Source: Frateuria_A sp051900425 (GTDB taxonomy: Bacteria; Pseudomonadota; Gammaproteobacteria; Xanthomonadales; Rhodanobacteraceae). From it: 64,000 bases of DNA. Positions 8,293 to 15,791 of the stretch are shown here, piece by piece. Position numbers and translations under genes: made by a program. The notes beneath the pieces are model-generated. The model saw only the letters and a list, made by a program, of their open reading frames with translations, ran no database searches and had not been told where the DNA came from. The DNA lies in assembly GCF_051900425.1 (NCBI RefSeq), contig NZ_JBHZGK010000002.1, positions 186,001 through 250,000 of the forward strand, written 5' to 3'. Each line of letters opens with the position of its first letter. The stretch's first letter is position 1.

Positions 8293-8817
8293 ATGGACAG
8301 CCCTGGCCAGACTCCCGTTCTTTCCCGCTCCAAGCGATCGTCCGGACCGCAGGGAACCCGGCTGTTCTCCGCCGAGGAACTGCGCCAGGTTGCCCGGGAA
8401 GCGGCCCCGGTCCTGCTCGGCCGCGCCAGCGCCGCCGCGCCGGTGCTGGAGGGCGCCACCGGGGCGCTCCAGGGTACGCGAATATCCCTGCGCTCGGGCC
8501 GGCAGACGATCGGCCGGCGCGGGGACAACGACATCGTGCTGGACGACCTCAGCGTGTCGGCCTCGCACGCGTGGATCATGAACCAGCAAAGCCACTACGT
8601 GGTCATGAACACCCTCTCGACCAACGGCACCTTCGTCAACGGCAAGCGGGTCCACGAGGCGACCCTGCGCCACGGCGACCGCGTCCGCTTCGGGCAGGTG
8701 GAGTTCACGTTCCTCACCCGCGAACGCGGGGCCGGGGTTGCCTCCCGGCACGGCTGGCTGGCGCTCGGCGCGGCGGCGCTGGTGGCGATGGGAGTGGCGG
8801 CATGGTGGCTGGTCTGA
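8293..8817 (+). CDS. FHA-domain membrane-anchored phosphothreonine-binding protein
   Basis: This 174-residue protein has a basic N-terminal region and an FHA domain at roughly residues 60-140, with IGRRGDNDIVLDD, SVSASHAWI and NTLSTNGTFVNGKRV. These contain the conserved Arg, Ser-x-x-His and Asn-Gly phosphothreonine contacts. It ends in a single hydrophobic helix (WLALGAAALVAMGVAAWWLV), so it is probably tail-anchored with FHA in the cytoplasm. Its last 16 bases overlap the start of the Ser/Thr kinase gene, implying coupled translation and that the kinase or its targets are FHA ligands. GAGG ten bases before the ATG is the likely ribosome site. Confidence 0.85.
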   Translation: MDSPGQTPVLSRSKRSSGPQGTRLFSAEELRQVAREAAPVLLGRASAAAPVLEGATGALQGTRISLRSGRQTIGRRGDNDIVLDDLSVSASHAWIMNQQSHYVVMNTLSTNGTFVNGKRVHEATLRHGDRVRFGQVEFTFLTRERGAGVASRHGWLALGAAALVAMGVAAWWLV

Positions 8818-10532
8818 CCCCAGCCGCAGAGGAGCGCGCGATCCCGCCGACGGTGGGACGCTACCGCATCGAGGGCGTGCTCGGCGCCGGCGCCATGGCG
8901 GTGGTCTACGCCGGCTTCGATCCGGAAATCGAGCGCCAGGTCGCGATCAAGTGCCTGCGCAACGCAGTGGCGGCCGATCCGTCCTATCGGGCGCGCTTCG
9001 TCACCGAGGCACGCGCCGTCGGCCACCTGACCCATCCGCACATCGTCACCCTGTTCGACGTGGGCGAGATGGACGACGGCCGCCCCTACATCGCGATGGA
9101 GCGCCTGTCCGGCGACACCCTCGCAAGCCGCGTCGCGCGCGAAGGCTTTCCGCCGTTGCCGGTGATCCTCGGGCTGGTCGAGCAAATCGCCGGGGCGCTC
9201 GATTACGCGCATGCGCAGGGCGTCATCCACCAGGACATCAAGCCGGAGAACATCATGCTCTCCGACGGCTGGCAGCACGCCAAGGTGAGCGACTTCGGCA
9301 TCGCCGAACGGCGCGACCCGCGCAGTGCCGGCGCACCGCGTCGCGAGATCGGCGGCACGCCGGCCTACATGGCGCCGGAACACCTGCGCGGCGAGCGGAC
9401 CGATGCGCGCAGCGACCTGTTCTCGCTCGGCGTGGTGCTGTTCTGGCTGCTGAGCGGCAAGCTTCCGTGGGAGGAGACCGGCGACGTCCGGCGCCTGCTG
9501 GCCGAGCGCCAGCGCCTGCCGCAGCCCACGCTGCAGCCGCGCGACCCGTTCACGCCCACGATCCTGCTGGACATCGTGCAGACGCTGCTGGCGCCGGCAC
9601 CGCAGGACCGCTACCAGCGCGGCGCCGAACTGATCGACGACCTGCGCCTGGCCCTGCGCGAGTACGAGCGCCTGCACGAGAAGCCGATCGCCACCCGGCT
9701 GATCTCGCTGCGCCTGCGTTGGGCAGGCATCCTGGCCGCGGTGCTGAGCCTGACCCTGCTGATCGGCCTGGCGGCGATCTACGCGCGGCAGAACGCGGCG
9801 GTGACCGGCCTGGCGCAGGACTACGGGCGCTCGCTCGGCCGCATGGTCGCCAGCGAGGCGGCCGAGAACCTGCTCCTGGACGACCGTGCCGCCACGCGCG
9901 CGCTGGTGCAGGACATCGCACGCAACAAGCAGATCTATTACCTCGCGGTGGCCAACCGCTACGGCGAGGTGGTCGCCAGCACGCGCCAGGACGAGCAGGG
10001 CAAGCCGCTGCCAAAACGCACCAACGAGCAATTCCTGCCCGGTGCGGCCGACATTGCGAGTTACCGCGTGCGCCTGCCGGACGGTGACGACTCCGGCGAG
10101 ATGCTGGTGTTCGACGTGCCGGTCAACTACCAGACGGCCAAGGTCGGCCAGTTGCGGCTGGGCATCAGCGATGCCCCGCTGCGGGCAGCCCAGAAGACCA
10201 CGCTCCAGGCCATCGTCGCCGTGTTGCTGGTGACGCTGGCGGCGGTGACCGGCGCGGCCTACTGGCTGTTCCGCCGCCTGCTCGGCCTGCTGGACGTGCT
10301 TGGCGAGGCCATGTTGCGGGTTGGCCGGGGCGACTTCCGGCATCGTATCCGGCTGGTGCGCCACGACGAACTGGGCCGCCTGTTCACCGCCTTCAACCTG
10401 ATGTGCAACGCCTTGCAGGCACGCGAGCGGCGGCCCGGTCGGCCCACCGCCAAACCGACGTCACCGCTGGAACTGCCCACCCGCATCCTGCCGACGGCAG
10501 AACGGGTGGAGGACAAGGCGACGCGGGATTAG
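8802..10532 (+). CDS. transmembrane Ser/Thr protein kinase with periplasmic sensor and C-terminal HAMP
   Basis: The 576-residue protein has an N-terminal kinase domain (about 20-280): GAGAMAVVY loop, K50 in QVAIK, helix-C E69, catalytic loop HQDIKPEN (D145, K147, N150), DFG at 164-166 and GTPAYMAPEH. A helix at about 305-327 (AGILAAVLSLTLLIGLAAIYA) is followed by about 140 residues resembling a single Cache-like periplasmic sensor. A second helix (about 469-490) and a HAMP-like segment (about 491-545) follow. Catalytic residues are complete, but the usual HRD arginine is Gln, so activation-loop phosphorylation may not be needed. The start at 8802 lies inside the FHA gene's end. A HAMP at the C-terminus with the output domain at the other end is unusual. 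Confidence 0.88.
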   Translation: MVAGLTPAAEERAIPPTVGRYRIEGVLGAGAMAVVYAGFDPEIERQVAIKCLRNAVAADPSYRARFVTEARAVGHLTHPHIVTLFDVGEMDDGRPYIAMERLSGDTLASRVAREGFPPLPVILGLVEQIAGALDYAHAQGVIHQDIKPENIMLSDGWQHAKVSDFGIAERRDPRSAGAPRREIGGTPAYMAPEHLRGERTDARSDLFSLGVVLFWLLSGKLPWEETGDVRRLLAERQRLPQPTLQPRDPFTPTILLDIVQTLLAPAPQDRYQRGAELIDDLRLALREYERLHEKPIATRLISLRLRWAGILAAVLSLTLLIGLAAIYARQNAAVTGLAQDYGRSLGRMVASEAAENLLLDDRAATRALVQDIARNKQIYYLAVANRYGEVVASTRQDEQGKPLPKRTNEQFLPGAADIASYRVRLPDGDDSGEMLVFDVPVNYQTAKVGQLRLGISDAPLRAAQKTTLQAIVAVLLVTLAAVTGAAYWLFRRLLGLLDVLGEAMLRVGRGDFRHRIRLVRHDELGRLFTAFNLMCNALQARERRPGRPTAKPTSPLELPTRILPTAERVEDKATRD

Positions 10533-10665
10533 GGCGCGGCCTGCGGGGATGGGAGGAAGCCCATCCCCATCCCAGCCTTCCCTCGAAGGGGGAAGCCCGG
10601 GATCCTGCGCCGTTGAGCCGCCCCGCCAAGGACGGGGCAGGCAAGGATACCGATCCGGCGAGCCC
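10533..10665. other. intergenic region between convergent kinase and LysM lipoprotein genes
   Basis: The gap contains short palindromes, including CTTCCC...GGGAAG around 10580-10598 and CCCCGCC...GGACGGGG around 10620-10637. They may separate the two convergent transcripts. No T-run follows either hairpin, so no intrinsic terminator is called. Confidence 0.35.
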
Positions 10666-11604
10666 TCAGAACTGCTTCAACCGCTGCTTGAGCTCAAGCG
10701 CCCGTGCGCGGTACACCGTCGCCGGCTCGAAATCTGGCTCGATCGCCAGCACGCGGTTCCACAGGGAGATCGCCTGGTCCAGCTGCTGGTCGCGGTAGAG
10801 CACGATCGCCCGCTGGTGGTAGACCGAAACCAGCTGCTGGCGGAGCGCCCTGGCATCGGCGCCCGAAGGCGGCAGTTGCGGGTCGGCGTCCAGCGCCTGG
10901 TCCATCCGTTCCAGCGCCTGGCTGTGCTGGCCCTTGTGCAGCAGCGCGAGGCTTTCGTCCTGCAGGCGGCGCGCTTTGGCCACGCCCGAGCCATCGGCGG
11001 CAGGTGCCGCCGACGGCTCGGCGGTGGACTGCACCGGGCCTTCCGGCCGCGTGCCGGCGGCCAGTCGCGAAGCGGGGACGCGCAGGGTCTGGCCCACGCG
11101 CAGCATGGAAGGATCGGCCGAGTCGTTGTAGCGGGCCAGGATCAGGAAGCGCCCGCCGTCACCGAGGAAGCGGGCGGCCAGCGTGCTGTAGGAATCGCCC
11201 GGGCGTACCACGTAAGGGCGCGAGGCGTGGCCCAGCGCCTCTTCCGGGTCGACCGTGAGCTGGCGGAGCATCGCCTGCGCGGCACGGTCGTCCGGGTAGG
11301 CCGCGAGGTAGCGGCGCAGTTGCCGCTCGCCCTCGGCATAGTGTCCGGACTGCAGCTGGTCGTTGATGATCGACGTCAGCGAGGGCGGCGGCGCCTCGTC
11401 CGCCGGGGCCGGCGCCGGCGCCGGGGCGGCGGCGGGCGTCACCGTGACGGTTGGCTTGCCGCGGCCGGAGATGCGTGCCTTCAGCTGCTGCAGCTGGGCG
11501 CAGCCGCCCAGGCCGACGGCCAGCATTCCGACCAGCAGCAGTGGCCCCAGTCGCGGGCTGTGCGCGAAGCGCGCGTCTAGCGAGTTTTGCACCGATTCCC
11601 TCAT
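10666..11604 (-). CDS. LysM and TPR outer-membrane lipoprotein
   Basis: The 312-residue protein begins with a long n-region, then PLLLVGMLAVGLGGC with Cys35 as lipidation site. An Ala/Pro-rich linker and a helical repeat (QSGHYAEGERQLRRYLAAYP) follow. A LysM domain lies at about 130-178 (YVVRPGDSYSTLAARFLGDG to LRVGQTLRVP). A C-terminal TPR-like array (KGQHSQALERMDQALDADP; RDQQLDQAISLWNRVLAIEPD) follows. LysM binds the glycan strands of peptidoglycan, so the protein probably links the outer membrane and wall. Its ATG overlaps the stop of the PP2C gene (ATGA), tying it to phosphatase expression. It may be a wall-status input for the nearby kinase; that is inference. Confidence 0.85.
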   Translation of the reverse strand: MRESVQNSLDARFAHSPRLGPLLLVGMLAVGLGGCAQLQQLKARISGRGKPTVTVTPAAAPAPAPAPADEAPPPSLTSIINDQLQSGHYAEGERQLRRYLAAYPDDRAAQAMLRQLTVDPEEALGHASRPYVVRPGDSYSTLAARFLGDGGRFLILARYNDSADPSMLRVGQTLRVPASRLAAGTRPEGPVQSTAEPSAAPAADGSGVAKARRLQDESLALLHKGQHSQALERMDQALDADPQLPPSGADARALRQQLVSVYHQRAIVLYRDQQLDQAISLWNRVLAIEPDFEPATVYRARALELKQRLKQF

Positions 11605-12449
11605 ACCTGTCCGATACCCACGTCGCTCGCCATGCGGCGGCGGGCAAGTCGTTTCCACAGCCGGCGGCCATGGGCGCGCAACCATTGCACCCAGCCTATC
11701 CGGGCGAAGATCAAGGAGACATTGTCGCCGTCCGCGCCGCCGCGCTCCACTGCCCGTAACAGCGCCTCCTGCACGGCGCCGCGCAGGTTGCCCCGGCGGG
11801 CGAACCGGCCCAGTTCCTCGGTCGAGAGTCGCTCCCACACGCCGTCGCTGCAGAGCACGAAGGCCTGGCCGGGGCGCAACGTCGCCAGGCCGTGTTCGAC
11901 CTGCGGCGGCTGCGGCCCACCCAGCCCGCGCAGCAGCATGTGCTGGTCGACGTCCTCGCCCATCGCCTCGGCGGCGAGCTCGCCGCGGGCCACTTTCAGT
12001 TGCGCCACGCTGTGATCCTCGGTCCGCCCGAGGCAGCGTCCGCCCTGGAACCGGTAAAGCCGGCTGTCGCCGACGTGCGCCCAGCAGGCGCGTCGCCCGC
12101 GGACCAGCAGCGCGACCACCGTCGAGTGCGGTTCGGCCCCCACCAGCCCTTCGCCGCGCCGGCGCAGCTCGGCGTGGGCGGACTGGCACAGCGTTTCAAG
12201 GAACAGGGGGCCTGGCTGCTCGCGCCACAGGCCCTGCTGCCACAACCGGCGCGTTACATCGATGACCCCGGCGGAGGCCAGTTCGCCGGCGCCGTCGCCG
12301 CCCATGCCGTCGGCCAGGACCAGCAGCCGCGCGTCGCTGGCCGCGTCGTGCAGGCAGATGCAGGCATCCTGTTGCGTGGCGCGCCCGCCGCGCGCGCGGC
12401 CAGCCGCGACCGCCGGCATTGCCTGGGCTTCCTCGATCCCCTGGTCCAT
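11601..12449 (-). CDS. PP2C-type Ser/Thr protein phosphatase
   Basis: The 282-residue cytoplasmic protein carries all PP2C metal-site motifs in order: ATQQDAC (replacing the common NEDA), LVLADGMGGDGAGELAS, WAHVGDSRLYRF, LCSDGVWERLS and GDNVSLIFAR. It should remove phosphate from Ser/Thr, opposing the kinase encoded 1-3 kb away on the other strand. The C-terminal tail after the domain is strongly basic (HGRRLWKRLARRR). It starts 148 bases after holC and overlaps the LysM lipoprotein gene by 4 bases. The set FHA, kinase, PP2C and lipoprotein parallels in outline the threonine-phosphorylation module of type VI secretion, but no secretion genes are present here. Confidence 0.9.
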   Translation of the reverse strand: MDQGIEEAQAMPAVAAGRARGGRATQQDACICLHDAASDARLLVLADGMGGDGAGELASAGVIDVTRRLWQQGLWREQPGPLFLETLCQSAHAELRRRGEGLVGAEPHSTVVALLVRGRRACWAHVGDSRLYRFQGGRCLGRTEDHSVAQLKVARGELAAEAMGEDVDQHMLLRGLGGPQPPQVEHGLATLRPGQAFVLCSDGVWERLSTEELGRFARRGNLRGAVQEALLRAVERGGADGDNVSLIFARIGWVQWLRAHGRRLWKRLARRRMASDVGIGQV

Positions 12450-12576
12450 CGTCCGGCCCCTGTCCGAAGATGACCAAGAGCATACCGCCTGGACGCCGCT
12501 GTGCGTGTGCGGCCAGCCGCCCCGATCGGCCCGGTGCGCGAGCGACGTGTTGTCGCGCCGGGAGATCCGCCGTCAC

Positions 12577-12601
12577 CGGTCGCGCACAGGTGCGCTCCTA
12601 C
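12577..12601. repeat. single GTAGGAGCGC-type REP (family A) overlapping holC stop
   Basis: GGTCGCGCACAGGTGCGCTC followed by CTACA is one arm of the GTAGGAGCGC repeat family found also near 16.9, 29.9, 32.5 and 52.0 kb. Its CTA at 12598-12600 is the complement of the holC TAG stop, so the repeat supplies the stop codon. Confidence 0.7.
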
Positions 12602-13020
12602 ATGTCGAACTTGGCCAGCTCGAAGCCGCGTTGCTGGTACTCGCGCCAGCGATCGCGCGAGCCGGTGCGCTCGGCCGGGTCGGCAGCCACCACTTCCAGC
12701 ACCCGCTCGAAGCGGCCGGCCGGGCACGTCTCGCGCAGGTTGATCAGCAGCGCGCGGTCCGCGGTCTCGATACCGGGCGGCACGATCAGCACCGCGGTGT
12801 GCGCGTCGTCCTCGTCCCCGGCGAGCTGGTGCGGGATGTAGGCGTCGCTGTCGAAATCCCACAGCAGTTCGTCCACCGCCTCGGCCTGCTCGAAGTCGCG
12901 GGTGAGGATCAGCGTCGGCTGCTGCGCCGCGTAGGCGCGACGGGCCAGCTCGCACACCAGCAGCAGCGGCTGTTCGCGAAAGCGCGGCTTGTCGATCAGG
13001 TAGAAGTCGGCGCGAGGCAT
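12598..13020 (-). CDS. holC: DNA polymerase III chi subunit HolC
   Basis: This 140-residue protein (MPRADFYLIDKPRFREQPLL; ELLWDFDSDAYIPHQLAGD; VLIVPPGIETADRALLINLRE; FERVLEVVAADP) matches the chi subunit. Chi joins the clamp loader through psi and binds single-stranded-DNA-binding protein at the replication fork. It sits 61 bases downstream of pepA on the same strand, as in E. coli pepA-holC. The next gene in E. coli and many relatives is valS; here a PP2C phosphatase takes that place. Confidence 0.92.
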   Translation of the reverse strand: MPRADFYLIDKPRFREQPLLLVCELARRAYAAQQPTLILTRDFEQAEAVDELLWDFDSDAYIPHQLAGDEDDAHTAVLIVPPGIETADRALLINLRETCPAGRFERVLEVVAADPAERTGSRDRWREYQQRGFELAKFDM

Positions 13021-13081
13021 GGTCGACTCGGCAGGAGGAAGGGAACGCCGGCGCCGCGCGCGCGGCGCCGGTGCGTGGCGA

Positions 13082-14575
13082 TCAGCCGGCGCGGTCGATC
13101 AGCCACTGCGCCAGCAGCGGCACCGGGCGGCCGGTGGCGAGACCCTTGCGGCCCTCGTCCCAGGCGGTGCCGGCGATGTCCAGGTGCGCCCAGCGCTGGC
13201 CTTCGGTGAAACGCGAGAGGAAGCAGGCGGCGGTGATCGCGCCTGCGCTCTTGCCGCCGATGTTGGCCACGTCGGCGAAGCCCGATTCCAGCTGCACCTG
13301 ATAGTCGTCCCACAGCGGCAGGCGCCAGGCACGGTCGAGCGTGTTTTCGCCCGCGTCGAGCAGTTCGGCGGCCAGGTCGTCGTGCTTGCTCATCAGGCCG
13401 GTGGCGTGTTTGCCCAGCGCGATGACGCAGGCGCCGGTCAGCGTGGCGGCATCGACGATCGCCTTTGGCTGGTAGGTCTGCGCGGTCCAGGTCAGGGCGT
13501 CGCACAGGATCAGGCGGCCTTCGGCGTCGGTGTTGAGCACCTCGATGGTCAGGCCCGACAGGCTGGTGAGCACGTCGCTGGGGCGGTAGCTGTCGCCGTC
13601 GGGCATGTTTTCGGCCGAGGGCACCACGCAGACCAGGTTGAGCTTGAGCTTCATCTTTACGGCGGCGACGAACGCGCCGAGCACGCCCGCCGCGCCGCCC
13701 ATGTCGAACTTCATCTCTTCCATGCCCGCGCCGGGCTTGAGACTGAGGCCGCCCGAATCGAAGGTGATGCCCTTGCCGACGAACGCGTAGGGCTTGTCGC
13801 CCTCGGCGCCGCCCTTGTATTCGAGCGCGATCAGGCGCGGCTTGTTGGCCGAGCCGCGGCCGACCGCCAGCAGCGAGCCGAAGCCGAGCCTGTCCATTTC
13901 CCCGTGGTCGAGCACGCGGCAGCTGACGCCCTCGTTGGCCTCGGCGAACGCCTGCGCGCGCGCTGCTATGTAGACCGGGTTGCAGATGTTCGGCGGCAGG
14001 TTGGCCAGCTCGCGGGCGAAGCGCACGCCTTCGGCAATCGCCACGGCCTGGTCGAGGCCAGGCCTGGCTTCATCGCCAGCGGCCAGGGCGACCGACTTCA
14101 GTTCCGGCTGCGTGTTCTTCTCGCGCGGCTTGAAGGTGGCGGTGTAGCGATAGGCCGCGTGGTCGGCGGCCAGTGCCGCGGTGCGCACGCGCCAGGCGGC
14201 ATCACGGCCCGGCACATCCACTTCGGTAAGGAAGGACACGGCCGAATCGACCGGCAGCTTGCCCAGCGCGCGGATGGCTTCGAGGTTGACCTTCTGGTAC
14301 CGGGCCGCGTCGAAGCTCTTCTGCGCGCCCAGGCCCACCACCAGCACGCGGCGGGCGGCCACGCCGGCCGGCGCGAACAGCATGCTGACGCTGCCGGCCT
14401 TGCCGTTGACGTCGCCGCTTTCGACCTGGCGCTTGATCGCGCCCTCGGCCGCGCCATCCACGCGTGCGGCCGCGCTGGTCAGCAGGCCGTTCTCGTAGAC
14501 ACCCACCACCAGGCAGGGGGTATCGACGGTTTCGGGCGAGGTGCTGGCGGCAACCAGACTGAACTGAAGCGTCAT
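13082..14575 (-). CDS. pepA: leucyl aminopeptidase PepA (M17)
   Basis: The 497-residue cytoplasmic metallopeptidase has the M17 catalytic signature NTDAEGRLIL, with upstream metal ligands in FVGKGITFDSGGLSLKPGAGM and EEMKFDMGGAAGVLGA. The N-terminal macro-like domain (CLVVGVYENGLLTSAA; VGLGAQKSFDA) is complete. It releases N-terminal residues from peptides; the E. coli homologue also binds DNA in Xer recombination and carAB control. It is divergent from lptF with a gap of about 100 bases and leads holC, the same arrangement as in E. coli. Confidence 0.95.
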   Translation of the reverse strand: MTLQFSLVAASTSPETVDTPCLVVGVYENGLLTSAAARVDGAAEGAIKRQVESGDVNGKAGSVSMLFAPAGVAARRVLVVGLGAQKSFDAARYQKVNLEAIRALGKLPVDSAVSFLTEVDVPGRDAAWRVRTAALAADHAAYRYTATFKPREKNTQPELKSVALAAGDEARPGLDQAVAIAEGVRFARELANLPPNICNPVYIAARAQAFAEANEGVSCRVLDHGEMDRLGFGSLLAVGRGSANKPRLIALEYKGGAEGDKPYAFVGKGITFDSGGLSLKPGAGMEEMKFDMGGAAGVLGAFVAAVKMKLKLNLVCVVPSAENMPDGDSYRPSDVLTSLSGLTIEVLNTDAEGRLILCDALTWTAQTYQPKAIVDAATLTGACVIALGKHATGLMSKHDDLAAELLDAGENTLDRAWRLPLWDDYQVQLESGFADVANIGGKSAGAITAACFLSRFTEGQRWAHLDIAGTAWDEGRKGLATGRPVPLLAQWLIDRAG

Positions 14576-14678
14576 CGGGAGGGGTCCTGCGAAGTAAGAA
14601 AGAGTGCGAACCGTTAGACTTGGCGGTCAGAGCATCCCTAAGCGCCGGCCTGCGGTGCGAGACCTTCAATCCTATCGC

Positions 14679-15791
14679 ATGCTGAGCATCCTCGACCGAT
14701 ACTTCCTGCGCGAGCTGGCCCAGACCGTGGCGGCCACGACCATCGTGCTGGTCGCGATCATTACCGGCACGACGTTCGCCAAGGTCCTGCAACAGGTCGC
14801 CGGCGGCAGCTTCCCGGCCAGCGTGATGTTCCCGGTGCTGGGCCTGCGCACGCTGGACGGACTGACCAACCTGCTGCCGCTGGCCGGCTTCCTCGGCGTC
14901 ATGATGGCGCTGGGCCGCATGTACCGCGAAAGCGAGATGCACGTGCTGGCCTCCTCCGGCATGGGGCCGGGCGGCCTGCTCAAGCCGGTGGCGATCCTGG
15001 CCGGCATCATCGTGCTGGTCACCGGTGCGGTGTCGTTGTGGCTGGGCCCGTGGGCGGTGCGCACCGCCGATGCGCTGGTGGCCGAGGCCAACCGCTCGGT
15101 GATCGCCGCGGGGCTGGATGCCGGCCGCTTCACCGAGCTGCCGGGCAAGGGCGGCATCATTTTCGTCGACTCGCTCAGCCGCGATGGCAGCGTGCTTGGC
15201 AAGACCTTCGTGGCCACCGAAGGCGCGGACAGCGATGGCGTGCGCCAGCTCAAGGTGGTCACTGCCGCGGGCGGGCAGCTGTACCAGGAGAGCAACGGCG
15301 AAGGCCGCTTCATGGCGTTGCGCAACGGCTGGCAGTACAAGATCCCGCTCGGCCGCGACGACTGGTGGCGCATGCAGTACGCGCGCAACGACATCGCCCT
15401 GTCCGACGTGAAGGCCGACGACGAGGAAGATCCGGCCCACTCGCAGGGCACCTGGGCGCTGGCCAACTCGCCTTCGCCCGACGCGCGCGCCGAGTTCGCC
15501 TGGCGCATCCACGCGCCGCCAATGGCGTTCGTGCTGCTGATGCTGGCGTTGCCGCTGTCGCGGCAGAGCCCGCGCGAGCCGCGCTACGGGCGCATCCTGC
15601 TGGCGCTGCTGGGCTTCTACTTCTATTACCTGCTGCTGGCGCTGGGGCGCGCACAGATCGGCAAGGGCCACTGGGCCAACTCGCTGCCTCTGCTGCTGGT
15701 GCATCTGCTGGCGCTGGCGCTGGCGGGGTGGCTGTTCTGGAAACAGCACGCCCCGCGCAAGCCACGCGGTCCGCGCAAGGCGGTGGCGTGA
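14679..15791 (+). CDS. lptF: LPS export permease LptF
   Basis: The 370-residue inner-membrane protein starts MLSILDRYFLRELAQTVAATTIVLVAII, the normal YjgP/LptF opening. It has two N-terminal helices with one more before a periplasmic jellyroll domain (about 130-270), then three C-terminal helices (PPMAFVLLMLALPLSRQSPREPRYGR; ILLALLGFYFYYLLLAL). With LptG it forms the transmembrane part of the LptB2FGC transporter that extracts lipopolysaccharide. The ATG at 14679 is preferred because upstream in-frame codons are basic and non-hydrophobic. Its TGA overlaps the lptG ATG by one base. Confidence 0.93.
   Translation: MLSILDRYFLRELAQTVAATTIVLVAIITGTTFAKVLQQVAGGSFPASVMFPVLGLRTLDGLTNLLPLAGFLGVMMALGRMYRESEMHVLASSGMGPGGLLKPVAILAGIIVLVTGAVSLWLGPWAVRTADALVAEANRSVIAAGLDAGRFTELPGKGGIIFVDSLSRDGSVLGKTFVATEGADSDGVRQLKVVTAAGGQLYQESNGEGRFMALRNGWQYKIPLGRDDWWRMQYARNDIALSDVKADDEEDPAHSQGTWALANSPSPDARAEFAWRIHAPPMAFVLLMLALPLSRQSPREPRYGRILLALLGFYFYYLLLALGRAQIGKGHWANSLPLLLVHLLALALAGWLFWKQHAPRKPRGPRKAVA

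Noticed and set aside
8293..12449. type VI secretion gene cluster
   Set aside because: Kinase, FHA and PP2C resemble its regulators, but no structural component is encoded in the window.
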